From NCBI RefSeq assembly GCF_051020765.1, contig NC_134948.1:1542501-1606500 (forward strand): DNA of 64,000 nucleotides, written 5' to 3'. The notes under the pieces were generated by a model that saw nothing but the letters and a program-made list of their open reading frames with translations, was not told the origin of the DNA and did no database searches. Both the position numbers and the translations under genes were made by a program. Below are positions 34,360-45,454 of this stretch, piece after piece (the stretch's first letter is position 1; every line of letters starts with the position of its first letter). The DNA is from Lasioglossum baleicum. Lineage: Eukaryota > Arthropoda > Insecta > Hymenoptera > Halictidae.

Positions 34360-35270
34360 GCATGAAGCGTCTGCCGACAGTTATATCAGGCGCTTCATTG
34401 GTATCTGCGTCGCAGGGAAATTGCGACTGCGTGTCTGATAATAACGAGGCCGTCGCTGGCATCGTCGCTACCCTCGCACCGTATCATTACGCGCGCTTTT
34501 TAGTTGGTACTTCGCGGAAGAAGCACGAAACCACTTGAGCGTGTATTAACCTCCCGTTCGCAATTGCTGGGACATCTATTGACCACGCGTGTATGCGAAG
34601 CTCGCAGACATCGGGACAACACTTTCCCGGATGCGTGGACATGTTCTTTTTCGCGCGGCACGTACGCGGCGAAAGTGGAAGTGGTGCCAGTCGATATGTG
34701 GCCAGACGTCTATTACTTTACATTCCCCACGAGCTGTAGCCCCGGCGATCGAACGTGTCCGAAATACCGAAGTATCCCGGAAGGTTCCGGGCTCTCGACA
34801 TTAATGAAATTGAAACGATTAAACAATCTTTCGGCGAGCAGGATCGAAACTGTTAGACGAACCGAGAGCGCGATTGATTCTAATCTTGGCAAGGCCGATC
34901 GCTCGGTTAGATTCTAATCTTAGCGTGTATGGCAGTTCCGATTCGTGTTCTTGTAAAATGCCTGGAGAGCGGTTCGATTGTTCTTGGAACGAGGTGGAAA
35001 TTCGATTTACGCCGCGACAGAATTTTCCACGGGGATTAACAGACTCCGTGAAGATTATTTTCTGAGAAATTGTCGAGCGCAGCGGCGGACGAGCAAGCCG
35101 AGAAAATATATTGTTAACATTTTTCCGGGCGTTGTCGGCCGCCGCGCCGCGCCGAGCTGAAACGCTGTCCGGGGGTTTATCTTCGACGCGGGCTACTTGC
35201 AGGAAATTCCCGACGAAGGATCCCCGATAACGGAGCGCAGTTGCTCGGGGTACAATAAATCTGACAAAAA
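34360..35270. other. GC-rich stretch, no supported gene
   Basis: A 137-codon plus frame (34504-34917) and shorter overlapping frames, without motifs. A near-duplicate phrase CTAATCTTGGC / CTAATCTTAGC lies at 34880-34925. Confidence 0.35.
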
Positions 35271-35365
35271 ATTTGTTGTCGTTAAAAGTAACGAGATCGC
35301 GACAAGGGAACTTCCAGCTTTACAACCGGGGAAAACGTTCGGGGTTTCCAGTTTATAACGCAATA

Positions 35366-35773
35366 ATGGGACGCGGAACGGGTATCGCTGTCGTCGAACA
35401 TAATTCTCTTTCGTCGCCGATACACCAACATAATCATTCGACGACGCATAGATCGGTGTACACGTGTATCGCGACGCGCTGTACCGAGAATGATGAATAT
35501 CAATCCGGATGGCTCTCGTTTCCCACCGTTATTGTTCGACAATTTTATGCGAAAAATTCGATACGTCGCCGCCGCGACGTTATTGCATTGTCGATATTCC
35601 GTGCGCGCTTCGGAAAACATGCGTCGCGGAAAGGCAGGATAAATTTTTTAGACCTGTGCACCCGTGTAGCCGGTGGCACTGCGCTGCACAAAGTCGTAAA
35701 CGTAGACAGGAAAACGTTTCGCCATCCTTCGAATCACAGTCTGCATTCCCTCGCGACACGATGCACACGATAA
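35366..35773 (+). CDS. Unassigned 135-codon open reading frame
   Basis: From the first ATG (35366) the frame has 135 codons; upstream it is open to 35273. The product is basic and rich in Arg, His and Thr, with a stretch QHNHSTTHRS at about residues 21-30 and an RRRRD cluster near 70. No signal peptide, membrane segment or domain is evident. Frames in the opposite strand overlap it (112 codons), which lowers confidence. It is not flanked by strong splice signals. Confidence 0.15.
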   Translation: MGRGTGIAVVEHNSLSSPIHQHNHSTTHRSVYTCIATRCTENDEYQSGWLSFPTVIVRQFYAKNSIRRRRDVIALSIFRARFGKHASRKGRINFLDLCTRVAGGTALHKVVNVDRKTFRHPSNHSLHSLATRCTR

Positions 35774-35807
35774 AAATTCTCCAGGAAGGTACTGTTTTCT
35801 TTTCATT

Positions 35808-36030
35808 AGCTGTTCCTGTCTGATTTATGACGGAGTTCTCTTTGGCTGACTTGTGAACAGCGTGTGCCTGACCTAAGAATGACTCCTTCGCCTCTCAGTC
35901 TCGTCAGTAACGTATCTGTACTGCTTGTTTTCCCTTGGTCTGATTTATTACCGACGTTTTCTTTTTGGCCAACACATTAGACACTCGTGTTATGTGATTG
36001 TCTGATTAATCATACAGCTACGCTACTGTC
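35808..36030 (-). repeat. Decayed dispersed 29-32 bp repeat
   Basis: Reverse-type units include TTCCTGTCTGATTTATGACGG, TTTGGCTGACTTGTGAAC, CCTTGGTCTGATTTATTACC and GATTGTCTGATTAATCATAC. Confidence 0.5.
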
Positions 36031-36034
36031 CGAA

Positions 36035-37220
36035 GCCAATTGAAACTCAGCTTTGCCTAAACATTTGTACAAATCCGAGACGGATTTCGATCCGGCCGAA
36101 ATTGTCTACCAGCGATCCCCTAAATGACGAATCGCGGTTTCGGATAAATTTAGTTCCCAGCCAGAAATTAATTCGTCGTGCTCGTGTACACGTTTGATCC
36201 AGCCTATGCATATCCCACGGCCGAATTTCTATGGCGTAATCCGCGCGTCCGAAGTCGCGCAGGTAAATTAGCGTAAGCTTTGTGTACTCCAATGGTCGTG
36301 CAACGATCGTTAGGCCATTCATCAGCACAATTGGGCAGGTTGCATTCGATGCCTCACCGCGAATCGAGGTCTACAATTTTCTTCCTGGTGGGTGTTTGAT
36401 CTATCCTTGTGTTTGTGTGTGTCAACTGCATCGAACGAGTAAGTGGAACGCGCAGAGAACCACGTTAAAGATAAACTCGTGAACGTAACAGTAGAAAATA
36501 GAAAAATACCATTTTTGTATTCTCGAGGAACGAGAAGGAGCATCCCGAATCCTTGCTATTCTGGGAACGAGTCACTCAGGCACACAGGCACCTTAATAGG
36601 TGCGCGGTGGTTGCGGCGCATCTAATCAGCGGTCGTTGCAATAACGAAAGCAGATTGAACGACACAGAATGAACGTTGATTAAATATTTAGCCCGGGCCA
36701 GGACCAGTCCGGTAAACCCCTATCAGCGTGCCTCAGTGTTTGCCAGCGATCCACGATATGTCCCCAACTAGGATCCATTTAGTAAATTAATCCTGGAGCA
36801 TCTGCGTCCCCGGAGGTGTGTGCATTATCGGTCAAGATGATAGAAGCAGTTTGACAACGTCGACCTCTAGGATATACTTACCGACCGGTCCTCAACAGGT
36901 GCCACAGCGCTTTGATTAATGGATTTGAACACTTTTTTTTTAGATGTAGATAAATGACACCCGGGGATAGGGATTAGGCTACTGGTAACACTGATCCCTG
37001 CATCGTAGTACGCTGCATCAGTCTTCCATTATGCTCGAACTGATCGTTCTACTTCGTATACCGAGAATCCACCGTCTTTTCAGGTCAAGAATTTGTTGAA
37101 TTTATGATCAAGCTGCTCTGCGACCATGCTCCCTGAATCTTGAAGAAAACCTCAAGCGGAGGTTGGTCCGGATAGTTAGTCAATCATTTATTAAGTGCTA
37201 GGCGCCATCTTTTTTCTGGA
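36035..37220. other. No recognised feature
   Basis: Short frames of 60-93 codons with no motif. Unique-looking sequence. Confidence 0.4.
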
Positions 37221-37224
37221 GTGA

Positions 37225-37345
37225 AATATAAAGGTCTGTTTGTCTGACACACCGTCGACCTTCTCCCCTCGTCTGACCTATGACCGACGTGTTCCCCTCG
37301 TCTGATTTATGATTGACCCGTTCTCCTCGTCTGAAGAATTGTACG
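37225..37345 (-). repeat. Dispersed 29-32 bp repeat, target of the hAT element
   Basis: Units TCTCCCCTCGTCTGACCTATGACC, TTCCCCTCGTCTGATTTATGATT and TTCTCCTCGTCTGAAGAATTG follow each other at about 30-bp steps and end at the insertion site of the 772-bp element. Confidence 0.6.
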
Positions 37346-37350
37346 TCCAC

Positions 37351-38122
37351 CAGAGTTGGGCAAAATGTAATTTCAATTACAATTACAATTACTTACCAAT
37401 TACTATCATATAATTTGAAATTACAGAAATACAATTACAATTACATGTAATTGTAATTGGCAATTGCAATTACTTGACGAATTACAAGTAATTGTAATTG
37501 GTAGTTGCAATTACAACATTAATTAGATACCTACTCAATGGAAATGTCTAAAAAGAACAAACAAAAAGCATATGTTAGGAAGTATTTATTATTCATTAAA
37601 TATTTATTTGTAGCTAATTATTTGATATTTCACAAAAGCGATTACCATTACTTTTCAAAATGACCCTCATTTCAAAGTTGGAGTCGGATAATATATGTAT
37701 AACTTATGCTTTTTGTTTGTTCTTTTTAGACATTTCCATTGAGTAGGTATCTAATTACTTTTTTTCAGTGCCATTTTGGCGTTAAGTAATTGCAACTGCC
37801 AATTACAATTACTTGTAATTGCATTAAAATTACTTGAAATTGCAGAAATAAAATTACAATTACATGTAATTATAATTGGTAATTGCAATTACTTTGGCTC
37901 AACCAGTAATTGTAATTGCGAACCACAATTACAATTACAGTAATTGTGAAAGGAGTAATTGCAATTACTTAACTATTACTTAACAATTACTTCCGTGTAA
38001 TTGTTCTTTTAAACCACTAATTTTTATGTTTTGGACCATTTAACCGTTTTCTTATTATAATTATAGTCTACTCTTTTGCACATAAAATTAAATACTCATT
38101 AATTAATTACTGCCCTACTCTG
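37351..38122. mobile_element. Non-autonomous hAT transposon, 772 bp
   Basis: The terminal repeats are CAGAGTTGGGCA and the complement of CAGAGTAGGGCA (11 of 12 match). The 8-bp target duplication ACGTCCAC is perfect (37343-37350 and 38123-38130). Both CAG-type ends and the 8-bp duplication are hAT hallmarks. Subterminal regions are dense arrays of AATTACAATTAC and TGTAATTGTAATTG words. The interior holds a perfect 52-bp inverted repeat (37521-37572 and 37705-37756). No transposase frame is present, so it would need an autonomous partner. The perfect duplication suggests a fairly recent insertion. Confidence 0.92.
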
Positions 38123-38130
38123 ACGTCCAC

Positions 38131-39185
38131 TCTACCGGACTCGTAACTGTTCTTTGTTCGATTTCCGGACAAAATTAGCTATTATTTGGTTAATTCGAAC
38201 AATTCTATCAGAACACCTGCGTTCGTTGGAAATCACCCGTTCCCACAGTTTCTGTCGTCTGAGTCGGGACATTTTGCTTCTCCCAGTGTACGCTGGTCCC
38301 CCCGGTCGCGTAAATTCACAGCAACACGGGTGATAAAAGTGTAGTTGCCGGTTCGCCGAGCAAGACCTTCGCTGGTGCAAACTGACGGGAAACTTTTCGT
38401 CGGGAAAAAAGTCGACTGGACACTGCAGACCTAACAACGTACACATACAAGCTCGCTCCGTTCCTCTAACCCTCGGCATTCGCAGGTACACAGCTGTTGA
38501 AAATTGTCAGGTTTTCCCGGAGATTTTTTCTCAGGAAGTTGTTGGAATATCTTTGCGGCAGGGAACAATCTTTCTTCCATCCGGTTATCGTCTCCTGCGT
38601 CGAATTCGCCTGCTGATAATGGCGGGGTTTAATTTTACGACGAGATTACGGTTCCTTTGATAATAAAGGAGCCGCGGGTGTTCCGGCCCCGTTAAAGTGG
38701 CAATCTACACCGAAAGATCATTAAAAACCGTACCGTTAACGAAGTTGTGGACGGCGCTGAAAACACAACAGACTATCGCGGGGTCGCCAATAAAATCTGT
38801 GCAACGTTGATGCGACGGCCGTTCATTTTTTTACCGTTTCTGCCTGGCGACGACTGCCCGGGAGTGGGGTCAACGCAAGTGGAACGAGCGCGGAGTGTAA
38901 CAGCCACTAAATTATTCGACGGGTGCAGTCATAAACGGGAATATTAAACGTAGTCGTAAAACGCCGGCCGGCGGGATGGGCAGCGCTGGATCTACGACCG
39001 CAGGGAATGGACAATTCCCAAATAGCTTGCGTTGCACAAAAGAAGAGGCAGTCCACGCTGATAACCTAAGCTGTGGAATTAATTGTTGGTGCCCATCGAG
39101 AACGAATATCCTTGCACAAGTCCCATCGCAGGTCGAGAAAGCCGTGCGAGGAGAACAAGTCGATTGTAGTGCAAATAAGAGGAGT
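38131..39185. other. No supported gene
   Basis: A 119-codon minus frame (38132-38491) begins right beside the transposon and has no domain; it is treated as chance. The remainder is unstructured. Confidence 0.35.
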
Positions 39186-39189
39186 AGCT

Positions 39190-39660
39190 CATTCACTGGT
39201 CGGACAAAGAGAAGTCCTTCATGTGTCAAGCAAGTAGAAGTACTGTTCAGAAGTCAGACAAGCAGACAATTCCTCCCCGAGCCGGACAAAGAGAACGAGT
39301 CGCTCGTACACAGGGGAACCTTGTGCCGGACGAGTAAAATAAACGTTCTCTGGACGAGGAGAATAAGACGGTCTTATATCAGACACAGGGACTAGGTAGA
39401 AGATATTCCAACAAGTGGAAGAACCCTTTCGTGCGTCGGACATGCAGTTCAGAATATCCAGACAAGAAGGTAGAGGCTGTACCAACAAGTGGAAGAACCC
39501 TTTCGCACGTCAGACATGCGTTCTTCAGATTGTCCAAACAAGTAGAACAGGTCAATCGCATGCGAAGGAGAATAGGTCAGTGCTAAGGTAGACCAGGGGA
39601 ACAGGTCAGTCACAGTTCAGACGAGGGGAACAGGTGCCTCACTGGTCGGACAAGTGTATG
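39190..39660 (+). repeat. Decayed dispersed 29-32 bp repeat array, forward orientation
   Basis: Forward units include GTCAGACAAGCAGACAATTCC, CCGGACAAAGAGAACGAGTC, CAAACAAGTAGAACAGGTCA and GTCGGACAAGTGTATG. Inside it, a 74-bp higher-order duplication repeats CCAACAAGTGGAAGAACCC at 39408 and 39482. This is the only long array besides the 8-kb one in forward orientation. Confidence 0.7.
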
Positions 39661-39664
39661 ACTT

Positions 39665-40525
39665 TGGAATTTCTCGTAGCTCTGCGTTGCCCAGGTGTGA
39701 ATATATTAACCTTGTGCCAAGTCAGTGTAAAGACCTGTCAATTATGTTTCCCGTTAGGTTTTAATTATGTCTGTTGGTTCACATACCGAGGTATGGAAAT
39801 GTCAGTGATGTGGGTTAGGTGACCAGTAGGTCAGCGTCTATGGAATAATAGACAGGTTGTGTTTAATAGTGTGGACTGTTTCTGGTACAGTTAAACATTT
39901 CTAGTTGGAACTGCTTGGACATTGTCGAGGAAGAAAGTTTGGCGGATAGAGAACCGGATATCCGTGAAAACTCGCGGATAGCCGCTGACTTGTCGAATAG
40001 GCTGGTCGAGCCTGTCTGCAATGCAGTTACGGCTTGGTATCGACCTGTTTCACGGCAGTCATCAACCTGCCGGCAGGTGAGCGTGTACACACAGGGTGTA
40101 TTGTGAACGCCTGCTTAAGAATTGATCGGCAGACCTCGCGGCGCAGGTAAAAATTCACGGCGCTAACCCAGTGATGCCGGTGCTCGGCGGTAACTACGCT
40201 CCTTCCTCGCGCCATTAACTTTGCAAATCGTTTCTAGAGCCGCGGCGCACCGGTCCCGTTCGTTTCGATGACCATGGAATTCTCTTGACTACCATGAATC
40301 TTTAATCACTTTTAAATGAGTTTCGGATTCGATGATGTTGCCGCTGACGAAAGTTTTACCGGCACTCGGGCGATTTAAACATAATTTCACGGTTTGCTCA
40401 ATTTACCTTGAGGTCGCAAGCGCTCCACAATGGCCATTCTAGAATGGAAAAAAAATCTTACACGTCAGATGCGGTTGCTGATGTCGATGTGAAGAGGAGA
40501 TCCCAATCTCATCAAAATAAAATGG
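39665..40525. other. No recognised feature
   Basis: Short frames on both strands with no motif. Confidence 0.4.
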
Positions 40526-40532
40526 TAATTAG

Positions 40533-40709
40533 TAGACTGCGGATCTTTATGCATTTATGGAAAAATTGAGTAGATGAAATTCAAATTTTGTTGGAAAATA
40601 TGATTTCTCCTCTATGAAAATCATTAAGGGGAGAAATAACATTCAAATTAGTTTCTATTTCTTGCAATCAACGCAGACAATTTTTATTTCGCATAAGATC
40701 CGCAGTCTA
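40533..40709. mobile_element. hAT-like MITE, copy 4
   Basis: A 177-bp element with TAGACTGCGGATCTTTATGC at the left and, at the right, the complement of TAGACTGCGGATCTTATGCG. The flanks GTAATTAG and GCAATTAG agree at 7 of 8 bases. The left subterminal AATTGAGTAGATGAAATTC matches copy 1. Confidence 0.87.
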
Positions 40710-40714
40710 GCAAT

Positions 40715-43700
40715 TAGTATTCACTAGAATGCCTATTTAGTCCATATTAGCAGCTGATTTTTGTCAGAATGTCTTCCGTATAGATTGAGCTTAATGCAAA
40801 AATAATTGCAAGATAGGATTCCTTCAGACTTGCTGGTTCTGCTTAATTAAAGTTAACGAAAAGGCACAGAAAACTGGTACTTATAATTGTCTAAGAATTA
40901 TTGTAGAAAACTTTGTAATGGTTTTCTTTGCATTGATTTTTATGCTTATATCACTGTTCAATGAATTATTATGGGCATAATTAGGGTCACTTGCCAAGTG
41001 CGCTCGTAGAAACGAAGACGTTCTCGAGGCAATCTAGAAACACTTCAACGCTTTCGGAAATTTACCGGCACTCCAGGAAGCTAGTGCCTGTAAAATCTAC
41101 TTCCACTGAATGAAATACAATTAGAATGGTAGTATGTCATAAAAGCGTTTCAGCTGAAATTAATATATTATTGACACGTGTAAATGGTATGTAAGTTAAA
41201 CAACGACTTCTCTGTCGCTCGCAACAATTGTTGGCAATTACAATTTCGATGAAACGGCTGCTTCACGATATGAAATTTCCACGCGAAGCAATGTACAGTT
41301 TCTAACAATTCTCACTCGCGATATTGTCGCTTCCGGTTTAATTACGCTCGCGTGTCGGTTTATATTCGAACGCGACTATTCCACCAAGTGGAAACTAATT
41401 ATTATGAAATGAACGGTGCGGTACAACAACGGCCTTTTATTTTCCACGAGGGGAAGAGTGTTCCCCATTTCCTAATACAAACCGCAATTTTTGCTCGATT
41501 CGAAATGCAAAGTTTCGCACAGCCGGCAGTTGTTCGATCACGCGAATCTTTGCTGATTAATTCAGCACGCACGCGGCGACCTAATCGAAGCGGTTCGTCG
41601 ATCGCGACTGGTCTGGATCTCGAAGGAAACGAATTTGAGCATGATTCGTACGCGTAAAAAAGTTTTTATACGCAGCTTTACAATTTCCACGCGCGTAATT
41701 CCGACCACACAAGAGTTTTAGAATGGATGTGCAATTGCAGCTTGTTCAAACATCGAAAGTGTGCGAGTAAATTTATCGGCGTGTTCGCTCGTGACGCACA
41801 CGAGTTACAAACATGTTTTGATAGAACAGTTTCCAATCAATTCGTATTAAATATTGCGCTAGCTTTCGCAGGGAAGTGAAATGTGCATAAAAAGGAGAAA
41901 ATAGAGTTGCGTTTGGTATAAACAAAGGCTCGGGGAATTTCGCAGTGAAACGTCGCGCTTAAATTTTCGATTCCCCTTTTCCCTTTCACCCTGACACCTC
42001 GAGCATCCCTCATAACGCTGCGGTGATCCTTGATTCCGAACGTTCCACCCTCTTTTGCGCGCGCGTATACGTGTGTGTGCGCCCGAGTGTATTAATAACA
42101 AAAGCCCCATGGTCGGAGAAATTCCACCAAAAAGCTCGCCCTCGGAGGTCGTCTCGAAATTGCAATTTGGAAAATCTCGCGAGAGCTGCGACCAAATGAA
42201 GTTAGCCAACGATCTCGGCTTCGTCTAACTGAAAGATTATGTATCCCGCAGGAAGGGTGTTCTAATAACGCGTGTCTAATTTCAACCCGCCTTTTGCTGG
42301 CTTATGGTTCATGCCAGAGGGAACCAGCTCGATTGTGCGACGCGAAACAGCATAAGGGGGTTGGGTCAACCCCACATCTCGTTTGCGATATTAGTTTCGA
42401 CCGATAAGGTAGGATGAACCACAATTCCAGCTCAGTTGGCTGTACAGATCACTGTTTTACCACAGACGATAGCACAGAGCAAATGCAGTGACCTATCTGT
42501 ACAACGCATGATAAGAACGTAGCTCTTTTTTACCACGAGTTGATAAGATATTACATTGCGTGACTGTAACTACCGTTGATAAAAGAGGAACATTTTCAAA
42601 TAATTTTGGTCGATTTCTGTTTCAGGTAAGTTGGAGGAACTTTGGCAGTCTGTATAAATGTTTCGCACCCCATATCGGTAAGTTTGCATGCTGATTATGT
42701 GTTCGACCGTGTCGCTTGTGCTCTAAGGATCATTTTATATGATAATACAGTAAAGAAAATAATTATCTAAAATTTCTGGTGGATTTATGTTGGAACGATT
42801 AGCAATTGGTTAATTTCCTGAGGGAAAATATTGGCGTAGGGTGTCAGCTCTCGCTGAATGCTCATTTTTTTAATACCCCCTGAATAAGAACTTATCTGAC
42901 CCTTGTAACCTTACGTCTGCGACATCACTTCGCCCCCGGTCTCCCGGCGAAATCACTTGAAATAGTTTCCGCGTTAATCCCGGCTTATCTTCTAGCTGAA
43001 AGAATCCGAAGCAAAATGAGAAAAAGAGAGTCGTCTGGGTCGGATATTGCCCGAAGGATAATACCGCTTCGGCCATCAATTTTTCTCACTTTTTACCATT
43101 TGCCAAAGCCCTTAAACGAGATTTTCACCCAGTGACGTTGGCGTTTTGTAATCGTAGCCGCCACGTTCCGCTAAAACTTGCTCGCTAACATTATTTTATC
43201 AATAATACAATTATGAAACTGCGACAACCAGAGTATTTTTATGGGAAACAAAAGTTTCCTAAGATGATTGAGTGGAAACAGTTTGCTAATTAAAGGAATT
43301 AAACTCTTGACGAACAATTGTCATAGTGATTAATTTACATCCCTCAGAACACACTTTCGAAGTAACAGGATTCCTGGAATTAGCAGGTTGCAAGAGAGGA
43401 ACGCCGCGCCGAAGCGAAAAGTTTAACGAATTCTCTTAATCACACCTGCGTTTCTTCCCTGTTCTTGTAATTGGATAAAATTCATTCTATTGTACCATTA
43501 GGACCAGACGCTGTGCCTCAAGTGTTCTGCATTGTAGTCGTCGCAGAAACTGCGAGTATTGCAATTTCCGCCAGCAAAATTGCAAAGTAAGTTCTACTCG
43601 AAGAGCGATTCAATCGAGCGTCTGAGGACGTTCTAAATCAGACTACGAGACAACTGCGACTATAAATTATTCAACGGAGTGTAAATCCTATTGCTCCTAC

Positions 43701-43755
43701 TAAATTACAATTTTTCATTAACCTGACAATTACGGGACGTAACATCAAAGTCAGA
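40715..43755. other. No recognised feature
   Basis: About 3 kb without a convincing gene or repeat. Frames reach 116 codons (41859-42209, minus) and 101 codons (41352-41657, plus) but overlap others and show no motif. GCGCGCGTATACGTGTGTGTGCG near 42058 is a short alternating purine-pyrimidine strip. Confidence 0.4.
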
Positions 43756-43761
43756 CACTCT

Positions 43762-43905
43762 GAACTTTGGTAGAAATAAAATTCTGTAAACATCAATTTC
43801 CGAAAAATATAATTCTGCAATCATCAAATCACCAAAATACAATTCTGTAACTGTGAATAGGAGAAAATGAAATTCAATAAACTCAAACGTGAATACGTGT
43901 GGACC
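43762..43905 (+). repeat. Degenerate minisatellite, about 31-bp unit
   Basis: Four consecutive units share (A)AAAT(A/G)(A/C)AATTCTGTAA followed by a variable tail: AAATAAAATTCTGTAAACAT, AAATATAATTCTGCAATCAT, AAATACAATTCTGTAACTGT and AAATGAAATTCAATAAACTC. The sequence is unrelated to the CAGACAAGTAG family although the period is similar. Confidence 0.65.
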
Positions 43906-43909
43906 GATA

Positions 43910-44740
43910 GAAATGAAATGCAGCACCAGGGAATTAGTAAGATTGAAATCGAATAAGTGGGAACGGGCGACAACAAAATTGAGAAATTACAGGAAGCGGG
44001 GAAATTTTCGATTGGCTAGAAAACAGGTAGATTGGGGTGGCAATCGATCACGGGCAGCAGCAAGTTGAAATGGATAGAATGATTGGAGTCTCATGGAATA
44101 AATGAGGCGGTGCTCGCTTCCGGTCGAGGACGAGGGACACCTGGGCGTTGAAAATCCCCGATACTCCATCATTCGAACGCGCGGCGTATCGCTCCGGGCG
44201 AATCTATTCCCCTATAAATACTGAACACCGGCGCGGCCAGGTGAGCCGTTTTTGCAACGGGGTCCGTCGCGTTATCGGCCGAATTTCCACGCTCGGGGTC
44301 GTTCGTTCGACACCACTCGAATCGGGAAATCGATAGTTTCCGTCCCGGTGGCACTAGCGACGACTCGCAAATCGAGAGTTTCACCGGGAGGCCTGTGAAA
44401 TTCAACTCGGCCGCAAAATCGACGCATCCCTCCCGGTGAGTTTAAAGAACTTCGCTAATTGCTCGTCACCGTACGCGTTCTTCGCTTGTTTCCCCCGTTC
44501 CTGAACGTTGTTCGAGCTAGCGCGAGAGCCGAGGCAATGAAGCCTGCCGTTATCGATTGCTAGCTACCTTCATGACTCGCGGAATGATCTAAGAAGAGGT
44601 CATAAGGTCACGTTTATCAGGGATGTCGCGAGGGCGCTCGGAAATAAATGAAAGCTTTCTGAGAAGTGTCCTGGACGATGAGGATAATCGAAATGTTAGA
44701 CGAGATGATGTACGTCGCCTAAGTAGGCAGGATGATCAAC
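43910..44740. other. No recognised feature
   Basis: Short frames of 61-78 codons overlap at 43.99-44.40 kb with no motif. Confidence 0.4.
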
Positions 44741-44749
44741 ATTCCAAAT

Positions 44750-45003
44750 TTAAACATAATATTTATAGAATTTATATAGAATTTAGAGATATTATTAAAT
44801 AAATATGAAAATTTATGTATCTAATGTTATTTGAGGAGGGATAATATTATTTATAGAAATTTTAAATAGAATTTAGAATTATTATTAAATTAATATGAAA
44901 ATTGATGTGTCTAATGTTATTCGAGGAGGGATAATATTATTTATGGAAATTTTATATGGAATTTAGAAATATTATTAAATTAATATGAAAATTGATGTAT
45001 TTG
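44750..45003 (+). repeat. AT-rich tandem repeat, 90-bp unit, nearly three copies
   Basis: The block ATAATATTATTTAT(A/G)GAAATTTTA recurs at 44841 and 44931, with a diverged first copy near 44755. Each copy runs through TATTATTAAATTAATATGAA and TCTAATGTTATT(T/C)GAGGAGGG. Confidence 0.88.
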
Positions 45004-45214
45004 AACATCAATATTTCCATTCCTTATGATTTTTGAAATTTCACGGATATGAAATTGGTAAAATAAGCAGTATTCCCTGAACAATGGTACAGCAATTTTT
45101 AGTGTTGCCTCTCTTTCTCTCAGTGGGGACAGCCGAGTGCAAAGGGTTAAATTTGTGAAGTAGTACGGTGACTCAGGTGAGTTGCTAGATCTGGCTCGGG
45201 GCCGGTCAGAAGGC

Positions 45215-45451
45215 ATGATCGAAGTAATCCACGCGGTCCAGGCGATCCATCTGATCCTCCCTTACACCGCAGGAGCATCGGACCCGGCGTTATCGCCTTT
45301 CAACCGCAACTGCGCCAAAGGAATCCTCCGAGGCACCGCAAAAGCTGAATCGACCTGGATCCAGCGGAATAGAATTCTCACGGATATTGCCGCGGATATG
45401 GTGTACGCGCGTCTGCCGCGCCGCGTCGTTGCGAAGTTAGTAAAGACGTAG
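45215..45451 (+). CDS. Candidate small protein or exon, 78 codons, unassigned
   Basis: The frame runs from an ATG (GGCATGATC) to a TAG; upstream it is open to 45182. No frame of comparable length lies on the opposite strand. Codons follow a clear purine-first pattern with GC-rich third positions, unlike neighbouring AT-rich repeats. The product is mildly basic, with alternating hydrophobic stretches (EVIHAVQAIHLILPY; RILTDIAADMVYARL) that could form amphipathic helices. A consensus donor CAG|GTGAGT lies at 45176, just upstream, so an exon may end there instead. No family is recognised. Confidence 0.27.
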   Translation: MIEVIHAVQAIHLILPYTAGASDPALSPFNRNCAKGILRGTAKAESTWIQRNRILTDIAADMVYARLPRRVVAKLVKT

Positions 45452-45454
45452 CCC

